Below are positions 1 through 8,308 of a stretch of 64,000 nucleotides of DNA, piece after piece. Numbering within the stretch: position 1 is the stretch's first letter; each line of letters opens with the position of its first letter. A model generated the notes under the pieces. That model ran no database searches. It was not told the origin of the DNA and saw only the letters and a list, made by a program, of their open reading frames with translations. A program made the translations under genes and the position numbers. Source of the stretch: Paractinoplanes tereljensis (GTDB lineage: Bacteria; Actinomycetota; Actinomycetes; Mycobacteriales; Micromonosporaceae); NCBI RefSeq assembly GCF_016862435.1, contig NZ_BOMY01000002.1:62001-126000 (forward strand), read 5' to 3'.

Positions 1-1
1 G

Positions 2-925
2 GCCGCGGTGATGGGCCAGGTCCGGGCGGCGTTGCGGGCGCTCGCCCTGACCGAGCCCGACCCGCCGGGGGTGCTGGCCGGGCTCGACCGGCTGGTCACC
101 TCGCTGGGCGCCGAGTCGCGCAACGAGGAGATCTTCGTGACCGTCGTCTACGGGGTTCTCGACCCGGCCGACGGCACGATCACGCTGGCCAGCGCCGGGC
201 ACCCGCCGCCGGTGCTGCGCCGCGCCGGGCTGGGCGGCGAGCCGCCGACGGCCGAGCTGGTCAAGGTGCCGCCGGGTGCGCCGCTGGGCCTGGGCGGCCG
301 GTGGCAGACCGGGCTGGTCCGCCTGGAGCCGGGCGACTCGATCCTGATGTTCTCCGACGGCGTGGTCGAGCGGCGTGGCCGGGCGCTGAATGACGGCCTG
401 GACGCGCTGGTGGCGGTGGCCGCCGGGGCGTCCAGCGGCGACCCGCGCAATCTCTGCTCGCTGGCCACCACCGCGGTACCCGGCCCGACCGACGACGACG
501 TGGCGGTGCTCGCGGTCGAGCGGGCGGTGGCCCTGAGCCGGTCGGCCACGATGCTGGTGGCGGCCGAGCCGACCGGACCGAGCCGGGTGCGGCAGTGGAT
601 GACGACCTGGCTGCGCGAGTGGACGGTCCCCGAACCGGTGATCAGCTCGGCGATCCTGTGCACCAGTGAACTGACCACCAACGCCCTGCTGCACGCGGGC
701 ACCCCGGCCCAGGTGCACATCGACCTGAACGCCGTGCGGCTGCTGGTGTCGGTGGCCGACACCGGCACCCGGGGCAGTGTGATCCGCGCGCACACCGACA
801 CGATGAGCAGCCGCGGCCGGGGGCTGGGCCTGATCGAGGAGCTGAGCGACTCGTGGGGCACCGACCCGTCGGTCCGCGGTTCCACGGTGTGGTTCGAATT
901 GCTGCTGCGGTCCACTTCGGACTGA
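2..925 (+). CDS. PP2C-type (SpoIIE) serine phosphatase fused to a HATPase domain, 5' end cut off
   Basis: The reading frame is open at the window edge and starts inside the phosphatase fold (AAVMGQVRAALRA), so the N-terminus, probably with sensor domains, lies outside the window. SpoIIE core motifs follow: AGHPPP, a metal-binding FSDGVVER, and DDDVAVLAVER near residue 170. From about residue 190 to the end is an anti-sigma-factor type HATPase with ELTTNALLHAG as N-box and a GLGLIEEL G-box. Proteins of this kind combine an anti-anti-sigma phosphatase with an anti-sigma kinase in partner-switching control of sigma factors (family knowledge). No partner gene is visible here. The family call is firm; the target is unknown. 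Confidence 0.85.
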   Translation, partial: AAVMGQVRAALRALALTEPDPPGVLAGLDRLVTSLGAESRNEEIFVTVVYGVLDPADGTITLASAGHPPPVLRRAGLGGEPPTAELVKVPPGAPLGLGGRWQTGLVRLEPGDSILMFSDGVVERRGRALNDGLDALVAVAAGASSGDPRNLCSLATTAVPGPTDDDVAVLAVERAVALSRSATMLVAAEPTGPSRVRQWMTTWLREWTVPEPVISSAILCTSELTTNALLHAGTPAQVHIDLNAVRLLVSVADTGTRGSVIRAHTDTMSSRGRGLGLIEELSDSWGTDPSVRGSTVWFELLLRSTSD

Positions 926-1085
926 TCAGGTGTTTAACGGTCACGTTACATCCGCCCCCCTGACCGATTACTCTTCGTAACCGAAACACGCGCTAAAACG
1001 GGCATTGAACCCTTGGGTAGTGACGAAGCGTATTGGGTGCCGTAAGGTGGTCAACTAAATCGGGGCATCCACGTTGGAGCGGCAC
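926..1085. other. Intergenic region, possible promoter of the VOC gene
   Basis: A 160-bp gap between the phosphatase and the VOC gene. It holds a small inverted repeat TAACG-GTCA-CGTTA at 935-948, too weak to call a terminator with confidence, and an AT-richer stretch at 960-1060 that may hold the VOC promoter. No convincing -35/-10 pair was assigned. Confidence 0.3.
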
Positions 1086-1856
1086 ATGCGGATAAGAGGC
1101 TTTGCGCCATCGACACCCTGCTGGGCGGAACTGACGACGTCGGACCCGGCCCGTGCGGCCAGGTTCTATGCCGACCTGTTCGGCTGGGAGCTCGACGGTG
1201 ACCGGTTCCTGCTCGACGGCCGCCCGGTGGCCGGCCTCGCGCGGAGCCGCCCGGACCGGCCCGAGGGCTGGCTGACCTACCTGGCGGCACCCGACCTGGA
1301 GCAGACGATCCAGCGCGTCGAGGGCGCGTACGGTCGCACCCTGGTTCGCCCGGAGGAACGGTCCGGCGCGCGCAGCGCGATCGTGGCCGACTCGTCCGGC
1401 GCGATCTTCGGTCTGTGGCAGGCGGCCGGGTTCGCCGGCGCCCAGCTGCGCGGCGAGCCGGGCGCGATGGCCTGGTCCGACCTGCTGACCGACGGCATCG
1501 GCCAGGCGACCGCGTTCTACGGCTCGGTGTTCGGCTGGTCGCTGACGCACGAGTTCGGCAGTGGCGAGTGGCTGACGGAAGCGCACGACTCGGTGGCCGG
1601 GCTGATCACCGGGCGGTACGACTTCCGCTGGCAACCGTCGTTCCAGGTGGGCGACTGTCTCGACCTGATCGACAAGGTGGCTCGCCTCGGCGGCCGGGTG
1701 GCGGCCGGCCCGATGGAGATGGGCCTCGGGAAGTACGTCGAGATCATCGACCCGCTGGGCACCCCGTTCGCGGTCACCGCACCAGTGCCGCGCCCGGTCG
1801 AGCTGTCGGTGGCCTACAACGACATCATCGGGCTGGAGCTCACGTACGGCGGCTGA
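1086..1856 (+). CDS. VOC (glyoxalase/bleomycin-resistance fold) protein, two-domain
   Basis: This 256-residue protein has two tandem vicinal-oxygen-chelate modules, roughly residues 5-115 and 125-250. Each begins with the typical W-x-[DE]-L and 'ARFYADLFGWEL' / 'ATAFYGSVFGWSL' pattern and ends with a 'DPLGTPFAV' type strand. VOC proteins bind a metal and act as lyases, dioxygenases or antibiotic-binding proteins; nothing here fixes the substrate. The ATG at 1086 is chosen because GGAG (1076-1079) sits 6 nt upstream; an in-frame TTG at 1074 is less likely. A strong terminator follows the stop. It is transcribed alone. Confidence 0.8.
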   Translation: MRIRGFAPSTPCWAELTTSDPARAARFYADLFGWELDGDRFLLDGRPVAGLARSRPDRPEGWLTYLAAPDLEQTIQRVEGAYGRTLVRPEERSGARSAIVADSSGAIFGLWQAAGFAGAQLRGEPGAMAWSDLLTDGIGQATAFYGSVFGWSLTHEFGSGEWLTEAHDSVAGLITGRYDFRWQPSFQVGDCLDLIDKVARLGGRVAAGPMEMGLGKYVEIIDPLGTPFAVTAPVPRPVELSVAYNDIIGLELTYGG

Positions 1857-1871
1857 ATCTTTGGCAGTGGG

Positions 1872-1902
1872 GGCCGGCGCATTCGCGCCGGCCTTTCTTT
1901 TT
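1872..1902 (+). terminator. Rho-independent terminator after the VOC gene
   Basis: A perfect 9-bp stem (GGCCGGCGC at 1872-1880, GCGCCGGCC at 1885-1893) with loop ATTC is followed by a T-rich run (1894-1902). It lies 15 nt after the VOC stop codon and insulates the HTH/Clp-N operon downstream. Confidence 0.85.
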
Positions 1903-1911
1903 GCCCTTCGT

Positions 1912-1954
1912 GTCAACCGGGGTTGACGCTGGTCGAATGTCAACGTAAGTTGAC
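1912..1954 (+). promoter_or_regulatory. Twin 16-bp palindromic operators overlapping the HTH gene promoter
   Basis: Two perfect palindromes of the form GTCAAC-N4-GTTGAC lie at 1912-1927 (N4 = CGGG) and 1939-1954 (N4 = GTAA), 27 bp centre to centre. TTGACG (1923-1928), part of the first palindrome, can be a -35, and TAAGTT (1946-1951), inside the second, a -10 with a 17-bp spacer. Transcription would then start at or next to the ATG at 1958, so the mRNA is probably leaderless and both promoter boxes would be covered by a bound regulator. Autoregulation by the small HTH protein is inferred. Confidence 0.7.
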
Positions 1955-1957
1955 AGC

Positions 1958-2194
1958 ATGACTGAGGCAACCGACCTCGCCGCCGCCGCCGGCAGCACCG
2001 ATCCACGGGTCGGCCTGCGGGCGGTCGTGGCGCTGCGCCGCCTGCTGGAGGGCCTCGAGCACCTACAGGTGGCCAACGCACGCCGCAACGGCTGGTCCTG
2101 GCAGGAGATCGCCGACGCACTCGGCGTGACCCGCCAGGGCGTCCACAAGAAGCACGCGCACCTGATGCCGGCGCGCGACCCACGGGAGGACTGA
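1958..2194 (+). CDS. Small helix-turn-helix regulator (78 aa) paired with a Clp-N protein
   Basis: The protein has one recognisable module, a HTH in its second half: WSWQEIADALGVTRQGVHKKH at about residues 46-66. The first half, with RLLEGLEHLQV, is helical. The gene sits 3 nt after a palindromic operator, has no Shine-Dalgarno sequence and is probably read from a leaderless transcript. Its stop is 1 nt before the next ATG, so it is co-transcribed with the Clp N-terminal domain protein. HTH plus Clp-N pairs recur in actinobacteria. A role in controlling its own operon, perhaps under protein-folding stress, is inference from layout. Confidence 0.75.
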   Translation: MTEATDLAAAAGSTDPRVGLRAVVALRRLLEGLEHLQVANARRNGWSWQEIADALGVTRQGVHKKHAHLMPARDPRED

Positions 2195-2195
2195 C

Positions 2196-2807
2196 ATGTT
2201 CGAGAGGTTCACCGCCGCCGCGCGCCAGGTCGTCATCGGTGCGCAGGAGGAGGCCCGCGACCTGGGCCACCAGCACATCGGCACCGAACACCTACTGATC
2301 GCGATGCTCCGCGACGAGGACGGCACGGTCGCCGCCCTGCTGCGCGAGCACCACCTCGACGCCGACACCGCCCAGGCCGACGTCCGCCGGCTGGTCGGCG
2401 CGACCGAGCCGCCCGATCTCTCCTTCACCGAGGCCGACGCCGAGGACGCGGCCGCCCTCAAGGCGATCGGCATCGACCTCGACAAGGTGCGCGCCGCCAT
2501 CGAGGAGAACTTCGGCGCCGGCGCGCTGCGGCTGCCGAAACCGCCCCCGAAGAAGCGCGGCCTCTTCGGCAAGCTCTACGCCTCCGGCGGGCACATCCCG
2601 TTCTCGCCGCGGGCCAAGAAACTGCTCGAGTTGTCGCTGCGCGAAGCGATCCGGCTCCACCAGAACTTCATCGCGCCCGAGCACATCGTGCTGGGCATCC
2701 TGCGCGAGGGCCAGGGCCTGGCCGCCCGCATCCTCGCCGACCACGGCGTCGACTTCGCCGCCCTGCGCGCCGACCTGGAGAAATCCCTGAAGGAACAGGC
2801 CGCCTAA
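2196..2807 (+). CDS. Clp N-terminal (double Clp-N) domain protein without ATPase modules
   Basis: The 203-residue protein carries two Clp-N repeats, about residues 1-75 (FERFTAAARQVVIGAQEEA, then LGHQHIGTEHLLIAML) and 130-200 (FSPRAKKLLELSLREAI, then FIAPEHIVLGILRE). It lacks Walker motifs, so it cannot unfold proteins alone. Stand-alone Clp-N proteins are thought to act as adaptors or substrate decoys for ClpC (family knowledge). A GGGAGG Shine-Dalgarno at 2184-2189 lies inside the end of the upstream HTH gene and the genes are 1 nt apart. The stop overlaps the stop of the convergent gene downstream. Confidence 0.85.
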   Translation: MFERFTAAARQVVIGAQEEARDLGHQHIGTEHLLIAMLRDEDGTVAALLREHHLDADTAQADVRRLVGATEPPDLSFTEADAEDAAALKAIGIDLDKVRAAIEENFGAGALRLPKPPPKKRGLFGKLYASGGHIPFSPRAKKLLELSLREAIRLHQNFIAPEHIVLGILREGQGLAARILADHGVDFAALRADLEKSLKEQAA

Positions 2808-3217
2808 CGTTCCACGGCCCGGTAATAGATGCGCAGTTGATGGCCGCTGGCGGTGTGGTGCCAGCCGACGTCGCCGAGGGTCTCGATGTCGGGGCGGCGC
2901 TCCAGCCAGTCGGCGGCCATCGCGAACGCCTCGGCCGGAGTCTGCCCGACGAACGACACCCGGCGCTCCCACTCCTCGACGACCGCCGGGCCCGGCTGAG
3001 CCCGGTGGTTCAGGGCGCTGATCACCGCGAGCGGACCGACCCGGCGGCCGTTGCGCACCGCCTGCACGAACCAGTCGTCGACGTCCTCGTCGTGCTCGAC
3101 CGCCCAGCCGTCGAAGCGGTCCAGGTCGTTGGCGATCGCGTTGCGGGCACAGTCCAGCGCGGCTTCCAGGGTGGCGAGTTGGATGTCCTCGCCGTTGTAC
3201 TCCACCCGAAACGCCAT
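2804..3217 (-). CDS. Conserved hypothetical protein (137 aa)
   Basis: I do not recognise the family. The protein begins MAFRVEYNGEDIQLATLEAA, is acidic and tryptophan-rich, and has no signal peptide or membrane segment. Its codon usage matches neighbouring genes. The ATG at 3217 follows a GGGGG stretch 4-8 nt upstream. Its TAG stop (2806-2804) overlaps the TAA stop of the convergent Clp-N gene. It is divergent from the epimerase at 3326, with 108 bp between them, where both promoters must lie. Much longer upstream in-frame extensions are antisense to the epimerase and were discarded. Confidence 0.6.
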   Translation of the reverse strand: MAFRVEYNGEDIQLATLEAALDCARNAIANDLDRFDGWAVEHDEDVDDWFVQAVRNGRRVGPLAVISALNHRAQPGPAVVEEWERRVSFVGQTPAEAFAMAADWLERRPDIETLGDVGWHHTASGHQLRIYYRAVER

Positions 3218-3325
3218 GCCGCCCCCAGACAGCATCTCGACCACGCGCAATCGGCTCGATGATAATGGAGACCCGGCCGTTCGTCGCCCGTGATGATCAG
3301 GACATTGCTGGAGTACGTTGCAGCC

Positions 3326-4168
3326 ATGCGTGTCCTGGTGACCGGCGCGGCCGGCTTGGTCGGCACCGCCGTGCTCGACCTTCTCGCGGCCCGGGGCATC
3401 CCGGTCACCGCGCTGATCCTGGAGCCGGTCGCGGCGATCCGGGCCGACCGGGTCGTCGTCGGGGACGCGCGCGATGCCGCGGTCGTCGACGACGCGCTCC
3501 GAGCAGCCACCGCCGTGATCCACCTGGCCGCCATCCCGAACCCGAACAACGACCCCGGCGAGGTCGTCTTCGGGCACAACACCCTCGCCACCTTCACCGT
3601 GCTCGACCGGGCCGGGCTGGCCGGCATCGAGCGGGCAGCGATCGCGAGCAGCTACGCGATCTGCGGCCTGCCGTTCGCGCGCACCCCGCTGCGGATGCCC
3701 TACCTGCCGATCGACGTACGGCTGCCGCTGCAGGCCACCGACCCGTACGCGCTGTCGAAGCAGGTCGACGAGGCCACCGCCGAGATGATCAACCGGAGGT
3801 ACGGGATGAGCGTGGTGGCCCTGCGCCTGCCCTTCATCGGCACGGCGGACGGCCGGCTCGCCGAGGCCTCGGCCAACTTCGCGCACCGGCCGGACCTCGG
3901 GGCGGCCGACGTGTGGAGCTACCTCGACGCTCGGGACGCGGCCGCAGTGCTGGTCGCGGCGCTGCGGCCGGCCACCCCGGGCGCCCACGTGGTGTACGCG
4001 GCCGCACCGGAAACCCTGGCCCCACAGCCGACCGAGTGGCTCCTCGAGAGGTTCCATCCCGGCGTACCCCGGCCTTCTTTCCCGGGCCGGACCGTGCCGA
4101 TCGACCTCGCGCCGGCCAAGGAACTGCTCGGTTTCGAGGCGGCCTTCCCGTTCCCGGTCGCGTCATGA
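3326..4168 (+). CDS. NAD(P)-dependent epimerase/dehydratase (extended SDR)
   Basis: A 280-residue extended short-chain dehydrogenase. The nucleotide-binding loop VTGAAGLVG is at residues 5-13, an aspartate-rich 'VVVGDARD' follows, the catalytic-type serine is in 'AIASSYAICG', and YALSK gives the YxxxK pair near residue 140. Family members oxidise, epimerise or dehydrate nucleotide sugars or sugar acids; the substrate is not fixed here. The next gene starts inside its stop codon (ATGA at 4165-4168), so the two form an operon with an enolase-superfamily dehydratase, which points to sugar-acid metabolism (inference). Confidence 0.8.
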   Translation: MRVLVTGAAGLVGTAVLDLLAARGIPVTALILEPVAAIRADRVVVGDARDAAVVDDALRAATAVIHLAAIPNPNNDPGEVVFGHNTLATFTVLDRAGLAGIERAAIASSYAICGLPFARTPLRMPYLPIDVRLPLQATDPYALSKQVDEATAEMINRRYGMSVVALRLPFIGTADGRLAEASANFAHRPDLGAADVWSYLDARDAAAVLVAALRPATPGAHVVYAAAPETLAPQPTEWLLERFHPGVPRPSFPGRTVPIDLAPAKELLGFEAAFPFPVAS

Positions 4169-5400
4169 CCAGGCCGACCATCACCGGGCCGACCATCACC
4201 GGCCTGCGGGCCATCGTGACCGCGCCGGAGGGCGTCAACCTGGTCGTGGTCCGGGTCGACACCTCCGAGCCCGGCCTGTTCGGCCTGGGCTGCGCCACCT
4301 TCCACCAGCGTTTCGCGGCCGTGGTCGCCACCCTGGAGACGCACGTCGCGCCGCTGGTCATCGGCAAGCCGGTGGCCGAGATCTCGGAGATCGGCCGGCT
4401 GGTGCACTTCTCGTCCTACTGGCGCGGCGGGCCGGTGCTCAACAGCGCGCTGTCCGGTGTGGACATGGCGCTGTGGGACATCGCCGGGAAACGCGCCGGC
4501 CTGCCCGTCCACGACCTGCTCGGCGGCCGGCTGCGCGGGGACGTGCCGGTCTACCTGCACGCCTCGGGCGCGACGGTCGAGGAGACCCTGGACGACGCGG
4601 CCCGCCTGATCGACGCCGGCTACCGGCACGTGCGGCTGCAGACCGGACAGCCCGGCCTCGGCACCTACGGCGCGCCCGGCTCCCCCGGCGGCTATCCCGG
4701 CGCTCCCTACCCCGACGGCTGGGACGTGCAGCACTACCTGGCGACCACGCCGCGCCTGTTCGCCAAAGCCCGGGACCGCTTCGGCGACGGGGTCGAGCTG
4801 CTGCACGACGTGCACAGCCGGCTCACCCCGAAGCAGGCGGTGGTGCTGGCCCGCGCGCTCGAGCCGTACCGCCTGTTCTTCCTGGAGGACGTGATCGCGC
4901 CCGAGCACTACGACCGGCTGCCCGAGGTGCGCGCCGCCTCGCCGGTCCCGATCGCGGCCGGCGAGCTGACCGTCTCGGTCACCGAGGCGGCCCGCCTGGT
5001 GCAGACCGGCGGCGTGGACCTGCTGCGCTGCCACGTGTCGACGATCGGCGGCCTGACCCCGGCCCGGAAGCTGGCCGACCTGTGCGAGCTGACCGGGGTG
5101 CAGACCGCCTGGCATGCTCCCGCCGACGTCTCCCCGGTCGGCGCGGCCGCCAACCTGGCCCTCGACCTGACCAGCCCGGCGTTCGGCATCCAGGAGGGCC
5201 ACGTCTATCCGGACGTGGTCCACGAGATCTTCCCGGGCACGCCGGTGATCGCGGCCGGTTACGCCCGCCCGTCCACGGCTCCCGGCTGGGGCATCGACTT
5301 GGACGAGAAGCTCGCCGCGGCCCACCCGCCCGTGATCGGCAACCACGAACGCTGGGCCGCGACGGTTCGCCGCCCCGACGGCGCTATCGAGGCGCCGTAG
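4165..5400 (+). CDS. Enolase-superfamily sugar-acid dehydratase, RspA/ManD subgroup
   Basis: The 411-residue protein has an N-terminal enolase capping domain (to about residue 120) and a TIM barrel. Diagnostic stretches for the mannonate-dehydratase/RspA subgroup are LLHDVHSRLTP, LFFLEDVIAPE, IAAGELTVS, CHVSTIGGLTPARKLA and WHAPADVSPVGAAANLALD. They carry the Mg-binding D, E and E and the catalytic histidine. Subgroup members dehydrate D-mannonate or D-gluconate, often weakly, so the real substrate could be another acid sugar. Translation is coupled to the upstream epimerase through an ATGA overlap. It converges on the pirin gene with 1 bp between stops. Confidence 0.82.
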   Translation: MTRPTITGPTITGLRAIVTAPEGVNLVVVRVDTSEPGLFGLGCATFHQRFAAVVATLETHVAPLVIGKPVAEISEIGRLVHFSSYWRGGPVLNSALSGVDMALWDIAGKRAGLPVHDLLGGRLRGDVPVYLHASGATVEETLDDAARLIDAGYRHVRLQTGQPGLGTYGAPGSPGGYPGAPYPDGWDVQHYLATTPRLFAKARDRFGDGVELLHDVHSRLTPKQAVVLARALEPYRLFFLEDVIAPEHYDRLPEVRAASPVPIAAGELTVSVTEAARLVQTGGVDLLRCHVSTIGGLTPARKLADLCELTGVQTAWHAPADVSPVGAAANLALDLTSPAFGIQEGHVYPDVVHEIFPGTPVIAAGYARPSTAPGWGIDLDEKLAAAHPPVIGNHERWAATVRRPDGAIEAP

Positions 5401-5401
5401 C

Positions 5402-6370
5402 TCAGTCGGTGTGCGGGAGGCGGCCGGCCGGGACGACGCCCAGGCGGCCCTTCTTGAAGTCCTCGAAGGCCTGGGCCAGTTCCTCACGGGTGTTCATCAC
5501 GAACGGGCCGTAGTGCGCCACCGGCTCGCGGATCGGCCGGCCACCCATCACGAACAGCTCCATGGCCGGGATGTTCGAGTCCTGGGCCGGGTCGGCCTCG
5601 ACCCGGATCGCGTCGCCGGCGCCGTGCGCGGCGAGCTGGCCCATCTGGATCGGCCGCCGCTCGACACCGACCGTGCCCCGGCCGGCCAGCACGTAGACCA
5701 GGGCGTTGTAGTCCGGCTGCCAGGGCAGGTCGAGCCGGGCGCCGGGCTGCAGCGTGACGTGCGCCAGGTTGATCGGGGTGAAGGTGGAACCGGGACCGGC
5801 GTGCCCGGCGACCTCGCCCGCGATGATCCGGATCAGGCTGCCGCCGTCCGGCGAGGTCAGCAGGGCCGACTCGCGGCCGCGGATGTCCTGGTACTTCGGG
5901 GTGATCATTTTGGCCGCGCGGGGCAGGTTGACCCACAGCTGCAGGCCATGGAAGAGGCCGCCGCTGGTGACCAGGTGCTCGGGCGGCGCCTCGATGTGCA
6001 GGATGCCCTGGCCGGCGGTCATCCACTGGGTGTCGCCGTTGGTGATGGTGCCACCGCCGCCGAGCGAGTCCTGGTGGTCCATGATCCCGTCGATCATGTA
6101 GGTGACCGTCTCGAAGCCGCGGTGCGGGTGCCACGGCGTGCCCTTGGGCTCGCCCGGCGCGTAGTCGACCTCACCCATCTGGTCCAGGTGGATGAACGGG
6201 TCGAGCTCGTTCATCGGCACCCCGGCGAAGGCCCGGCGCACCGGGAAGCCCTCGCCCTCGTAGCCGGAGGGCGCGGTGGTGAGCCGACGCACCGACCGGA
6301 AGTCGGTGCCCTCCCCCAGCTGCGGCAGGCGGGGCAGGACCAATACGTCGTCGACAGTGATGGCGGGCAT
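5402..6370 (-). CDS. Pirin family protein (bicupin)
   Basis: A 322-residue cupin-superfamily protein. The N-terminal pirin domain contains the metal ligands in HPHRGFETVTYMIDG and HQDSLGG followed by GQGILHIE (three histidines and a glutamate), about residues 85-145. The C-terminal cupin starts near residue 180 with TFTPINLAHVTLQPGARLDLP. Bacterial pirins include quercetin 2,3-dioxygenases and redox or regulatory proteins; the role here is not fixed. The ATG is 1 nt after the stop of the MarR gene, so both are on one transcript, and MarR probably senses the compound pirin handles (inference). Confidence 0.88.
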   Translation of the reverse strand: MPAITVDDVLVLPRLPQLGEGTDFRSVRRLTTAPSGYEGEGFPVRRAFAGVPMNELDPFIHLDQMGEVDYAPGEPKGTPWHPHRGFETVTYMIDGIMDHQDSLGGGGTITNGDTQWMTAGQGILHIEAPPEHLVTSGGLFHGLQLWVNLPRAAKMITPKYQDIRGRESALLTSPDGGSLIRIIAGEVAGHAGPGSTFTPINLAHVTLQPGARLDLPWQPDYNALVYVLAGRGTVGVERRPIQMGQLAAHGAGDAIRVEADPAQDSNIPAMELFVMGGRPIREPVAHYGPFVMNTREELAQAFEDFKKGRLGVVPAGRLPHTD

Positions 6371-6371
6371 C

Positions 6372-6812
6372 TCAGGCCTTCCTTACTTTGTCGAAAACCC
6401 GGGCGATGACGTCGAGCTCGTCGGGGTCGAGCCGGTCGATGAACCGGTCCCGAACGGTGATCAGGTGCAGCGGCGCGGCCGCCTCGAGGGCGGCCATCCC
6501 GTCGTCGGTGAGGATGGCTTCCTGACCACGGCCGTCCTCGGGACAGGGCTGCTTGAGCACCAGTCCTCGCTTGACCATCGAGTTGATCTGGTAGGTGACC
6601 CGGCTCGGCGAGAAGACCAGGTGGCCGGCCAGCTCGCCCATCCGCAGCCGGTGCCCGGGCGCCTCGGAGAGCACCACGAGCACGTGATAATCGTTCATGC
6701 TGAGACCGGTCGCGGCGCGCAGATCGTCCTCGAGGTGCGTGTGCAGCGCCCACGAACTCTCGATGAAGGTGCGCCAGGCGCGCTGTTCGTTGTCGCTCAG
6801 CGGTTCGGCCAT
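6372..6812 (-). CDS. MarR family transcriptional regulator
   Basis: The 146-residue protein shows the MarR winged HTH: an N-terminal dimerisation helix, LSMNDYHVLVVLSEAPGHRL, the recognition region MGELAGHLVFSPSRVTYQIN and the wing motif CPEDGRGQEAILTDDG. The start is taken as ATG 6812; a GTG two codons earlier (6818) is equally possible. It is transcribed just ahead of pirin. An inverted repeat with TTTCA/TGAAA arms lies 17 nt upstream of the start and is a candidate operator, so autoregulation of the MarR-pirin pair is likely (inference). Confidence 0.85.
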   Translation of the reverse strand: MAEPLSDNEQRAWRTFIESSWALHTHLEDDLRAATGLSMNDYHVLVVLSEAPGHRLRMGELAGHLVFSPSRVTYQINSMVKRGLVLKQPCPEDGRGQEAILTDDGMAALEAAAPLHLITVRDRFIDRLDPDELDVIARVFDKVRKA

Positions 6813-6828
6813 GCTCACACGGTAACTC

Positions 6829-6842
6829 TTTCAAATCTGAAA
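6829..6842 (-). promoter_or_regulatory. Candidate MarR operator upstream of marR-pirin
   Basis: Inverted repeat TTTCA-AATC-TGAAA between the hydrolase stop (6859) and the MarR start (6812). It is AT-rich in a GC-rich gap and at the right place to overlap the promoter. Half-site composition fits MarR-type sites, but the match is by eye only. Confidence 0.4.
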
Positions 6843-6858
6843 CAACAAGTGCCGTCGG

Positions 6859-8247
6859 TCACGGGTTCCCGGCGTTCTCGGCCAGGACCCGCTTCAGAAC
6901 CGCCTCGAACTGCGCCGGCTGATCGAACATCGACCGGTGCCCCGCGTCCTTGAGGGTGACGATCTCTTTGCGCGGCGCTTGCAGCGCCGAGAACCACAGG
7001 TTGAGGTCACGCACGCGGGCGGGCACCTCACGGTCTCCGGCAACAAAATAGACGGGTACGCCGAGGGAGGGCACCTGTGTCCGGAAGTCGACACCGCGCA
7101 CCCCGGGGTAGAGGGCGTCGAACGAGTCCAGGAACCCGGCCACGACGTGCACCTTGTCGAGCACCCCGAGCTCCGGCGCCTGCGCATTTTCCAGCAGCGC
7201 GTCGCCGTTGTCCGACCCGTACACCGCGTCCTCGTTGAGCACCATCGGTTCGTACCCGTAGATGTTCGCGTAGGGCGGCCGACCCACCTGGGTGAGGCGG
7301 GCGACCAGCGCGGTGTCGCCCTTGGATCGCGCCCAGGCCAGGGTGTCGTCGTATTGCGTGCGGTCGCTGGCGGTCGGATCGGCGACCTGCCCGACCCCGA
7401 CGTAGGCGGCAAACTTGTCCGGCGAGTCCTGCACCGCGAGGGTCGCCCCGATCGTGCCGCCGGAGTGCGCCACCAGGTAGATCTTGTCGCGCCGGAACCG
7501 GGTGCGGAGGTAGTCGGTGACGGCCAGCACGGTGCGCCGCTCGTCGTCCACGGTGAACGTCGGCGTCGGATCGAGCGCCCCGAACGACCGCCCACCACCC
7601 CGCCGATCCATGGTCACCACCACGAACGTCTGCTCCAGCACACCGAGCCGCTGCCGCATGGCGGCCAACTCCGAGCCACCCGGCGCTCCCGGCACGAACA
7701 GCAACACCGGCGCGGTGGCCCGGGCTCCCCGGATCATCAGGCCGATCTTCCCGGCGTACGCCATCTCGGAGATCCCGCCCGGGATCGGCGCGACCCGCCC
7801 CGGAAGCACCACCGCCACTCCCGTGACCAGCACGACAAGCGCGAAGACCCCGGCCACGAACCGCCCCACGAACCGCCAGGCGCTGCGACTGCGCCGCCGC
7901 GACCCGGCGCCGTAGGCGGCCCCCACCGCCATCGGCAGCAGCGCGAGCAGCGCATAGAGCCCCCGCCCGACGATCAGCGCGAGCAGCCCGAGCGCGGTCG
8001 GCCGCGGGTAGTCGACAGTCGGCCCGGTGAAGCCCACCCGGGTGATCTCCCCGGCCAGCGCGAAGAAGATCGGCGCCAGCAGAATGGCCCAGCGCGACCG
8101 GACGATTCGCCCGGCGATCACCCCGACCACGACGCTGATGACCAGGATGGCGACCGCGTCAATCGGGAAGATCGGCCCGCGCGGGCGCCAGAAGCCGGCC
8201 AGGACACCCCAGACCAGCGCCGGAAGCAGACCAACGCCGCGAGCCAT
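6859..8247 (-). CDS. Membrane-anchored alpha/beta hydrolase
   Basis: A 462-residue protein with a membrane N-terminal part (about five hydrophobic helices between residues 5 and 150) and a C-terminal alpha/beta hydrolase fold from about residue 180. The oxyanion stretch is FVPGAPGGSEL, the nucleophile elbow VAHSGGTIG, and a late histidine lies in KDAGHRSMFDQP, giving a Ser-(Asp)-His triad. Substrate unknown. It lies 46 nt upstream of, and on the same strand as, the MarR-pirin pair and might be co-transcribed. It is divergent from the GNAT gene over a 61-bp shared promoter region. Confidence 0.78.
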   Translation of the reverse strand: MARGVGLLPALVWGVLAGFWRPRGPIFPIDAVAILVISVVVGVIAGRIVRSRWAILLAPIFFALAGEITRVGFTGPTVDYPRPTALGLLALIVGRGLYALLALLPMAVGAAYGAGSRRRSRSAWRFVGRFVAGVFALVVLVTGVAVVLPGRVAPIPGGISEMAYAGKIGLMIRGARATAPVLLFVPGAPGGSELAAMRQRLGVLEQTFVVVTMDRRGGGRSFGALDPTPTFTVDDERRTVLAVTDYLRTRFRRDKIYLVAHSGGTIGATLAVQDSPDKFAAYVGVGQVADPTASDRTQYDDTLAWARSKGDTALVARLTQVGRPPYANIYGYEPMVLNEDAVYGSDNGDALLENAQAPELGVLDKVHVVAGFLDSFDALYPGVRGVDFRTQVPSLGVPVYFVAGDREVPARVRDLNLWFSALQAPRKEIVTLKDAGHRSMFDQPAQFEAVLKRVLAENAGNP

Positions 8248-8308
8248 GCTGGGACGCTAGTGGATATTCAATACTCGGCGCTGCCCCCGTCCGGTTAACG
8301 TCCGTGCC

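Noticed and set aside
3259..5400. A 713-codon frame suggesting a fusion of an unknown domain with the dehydratase
   Set aside because: The first 300 codons are an out-of-frame reading of the epimerase; the dehydratase has its own ATG in an ATGA overlap at 4165.
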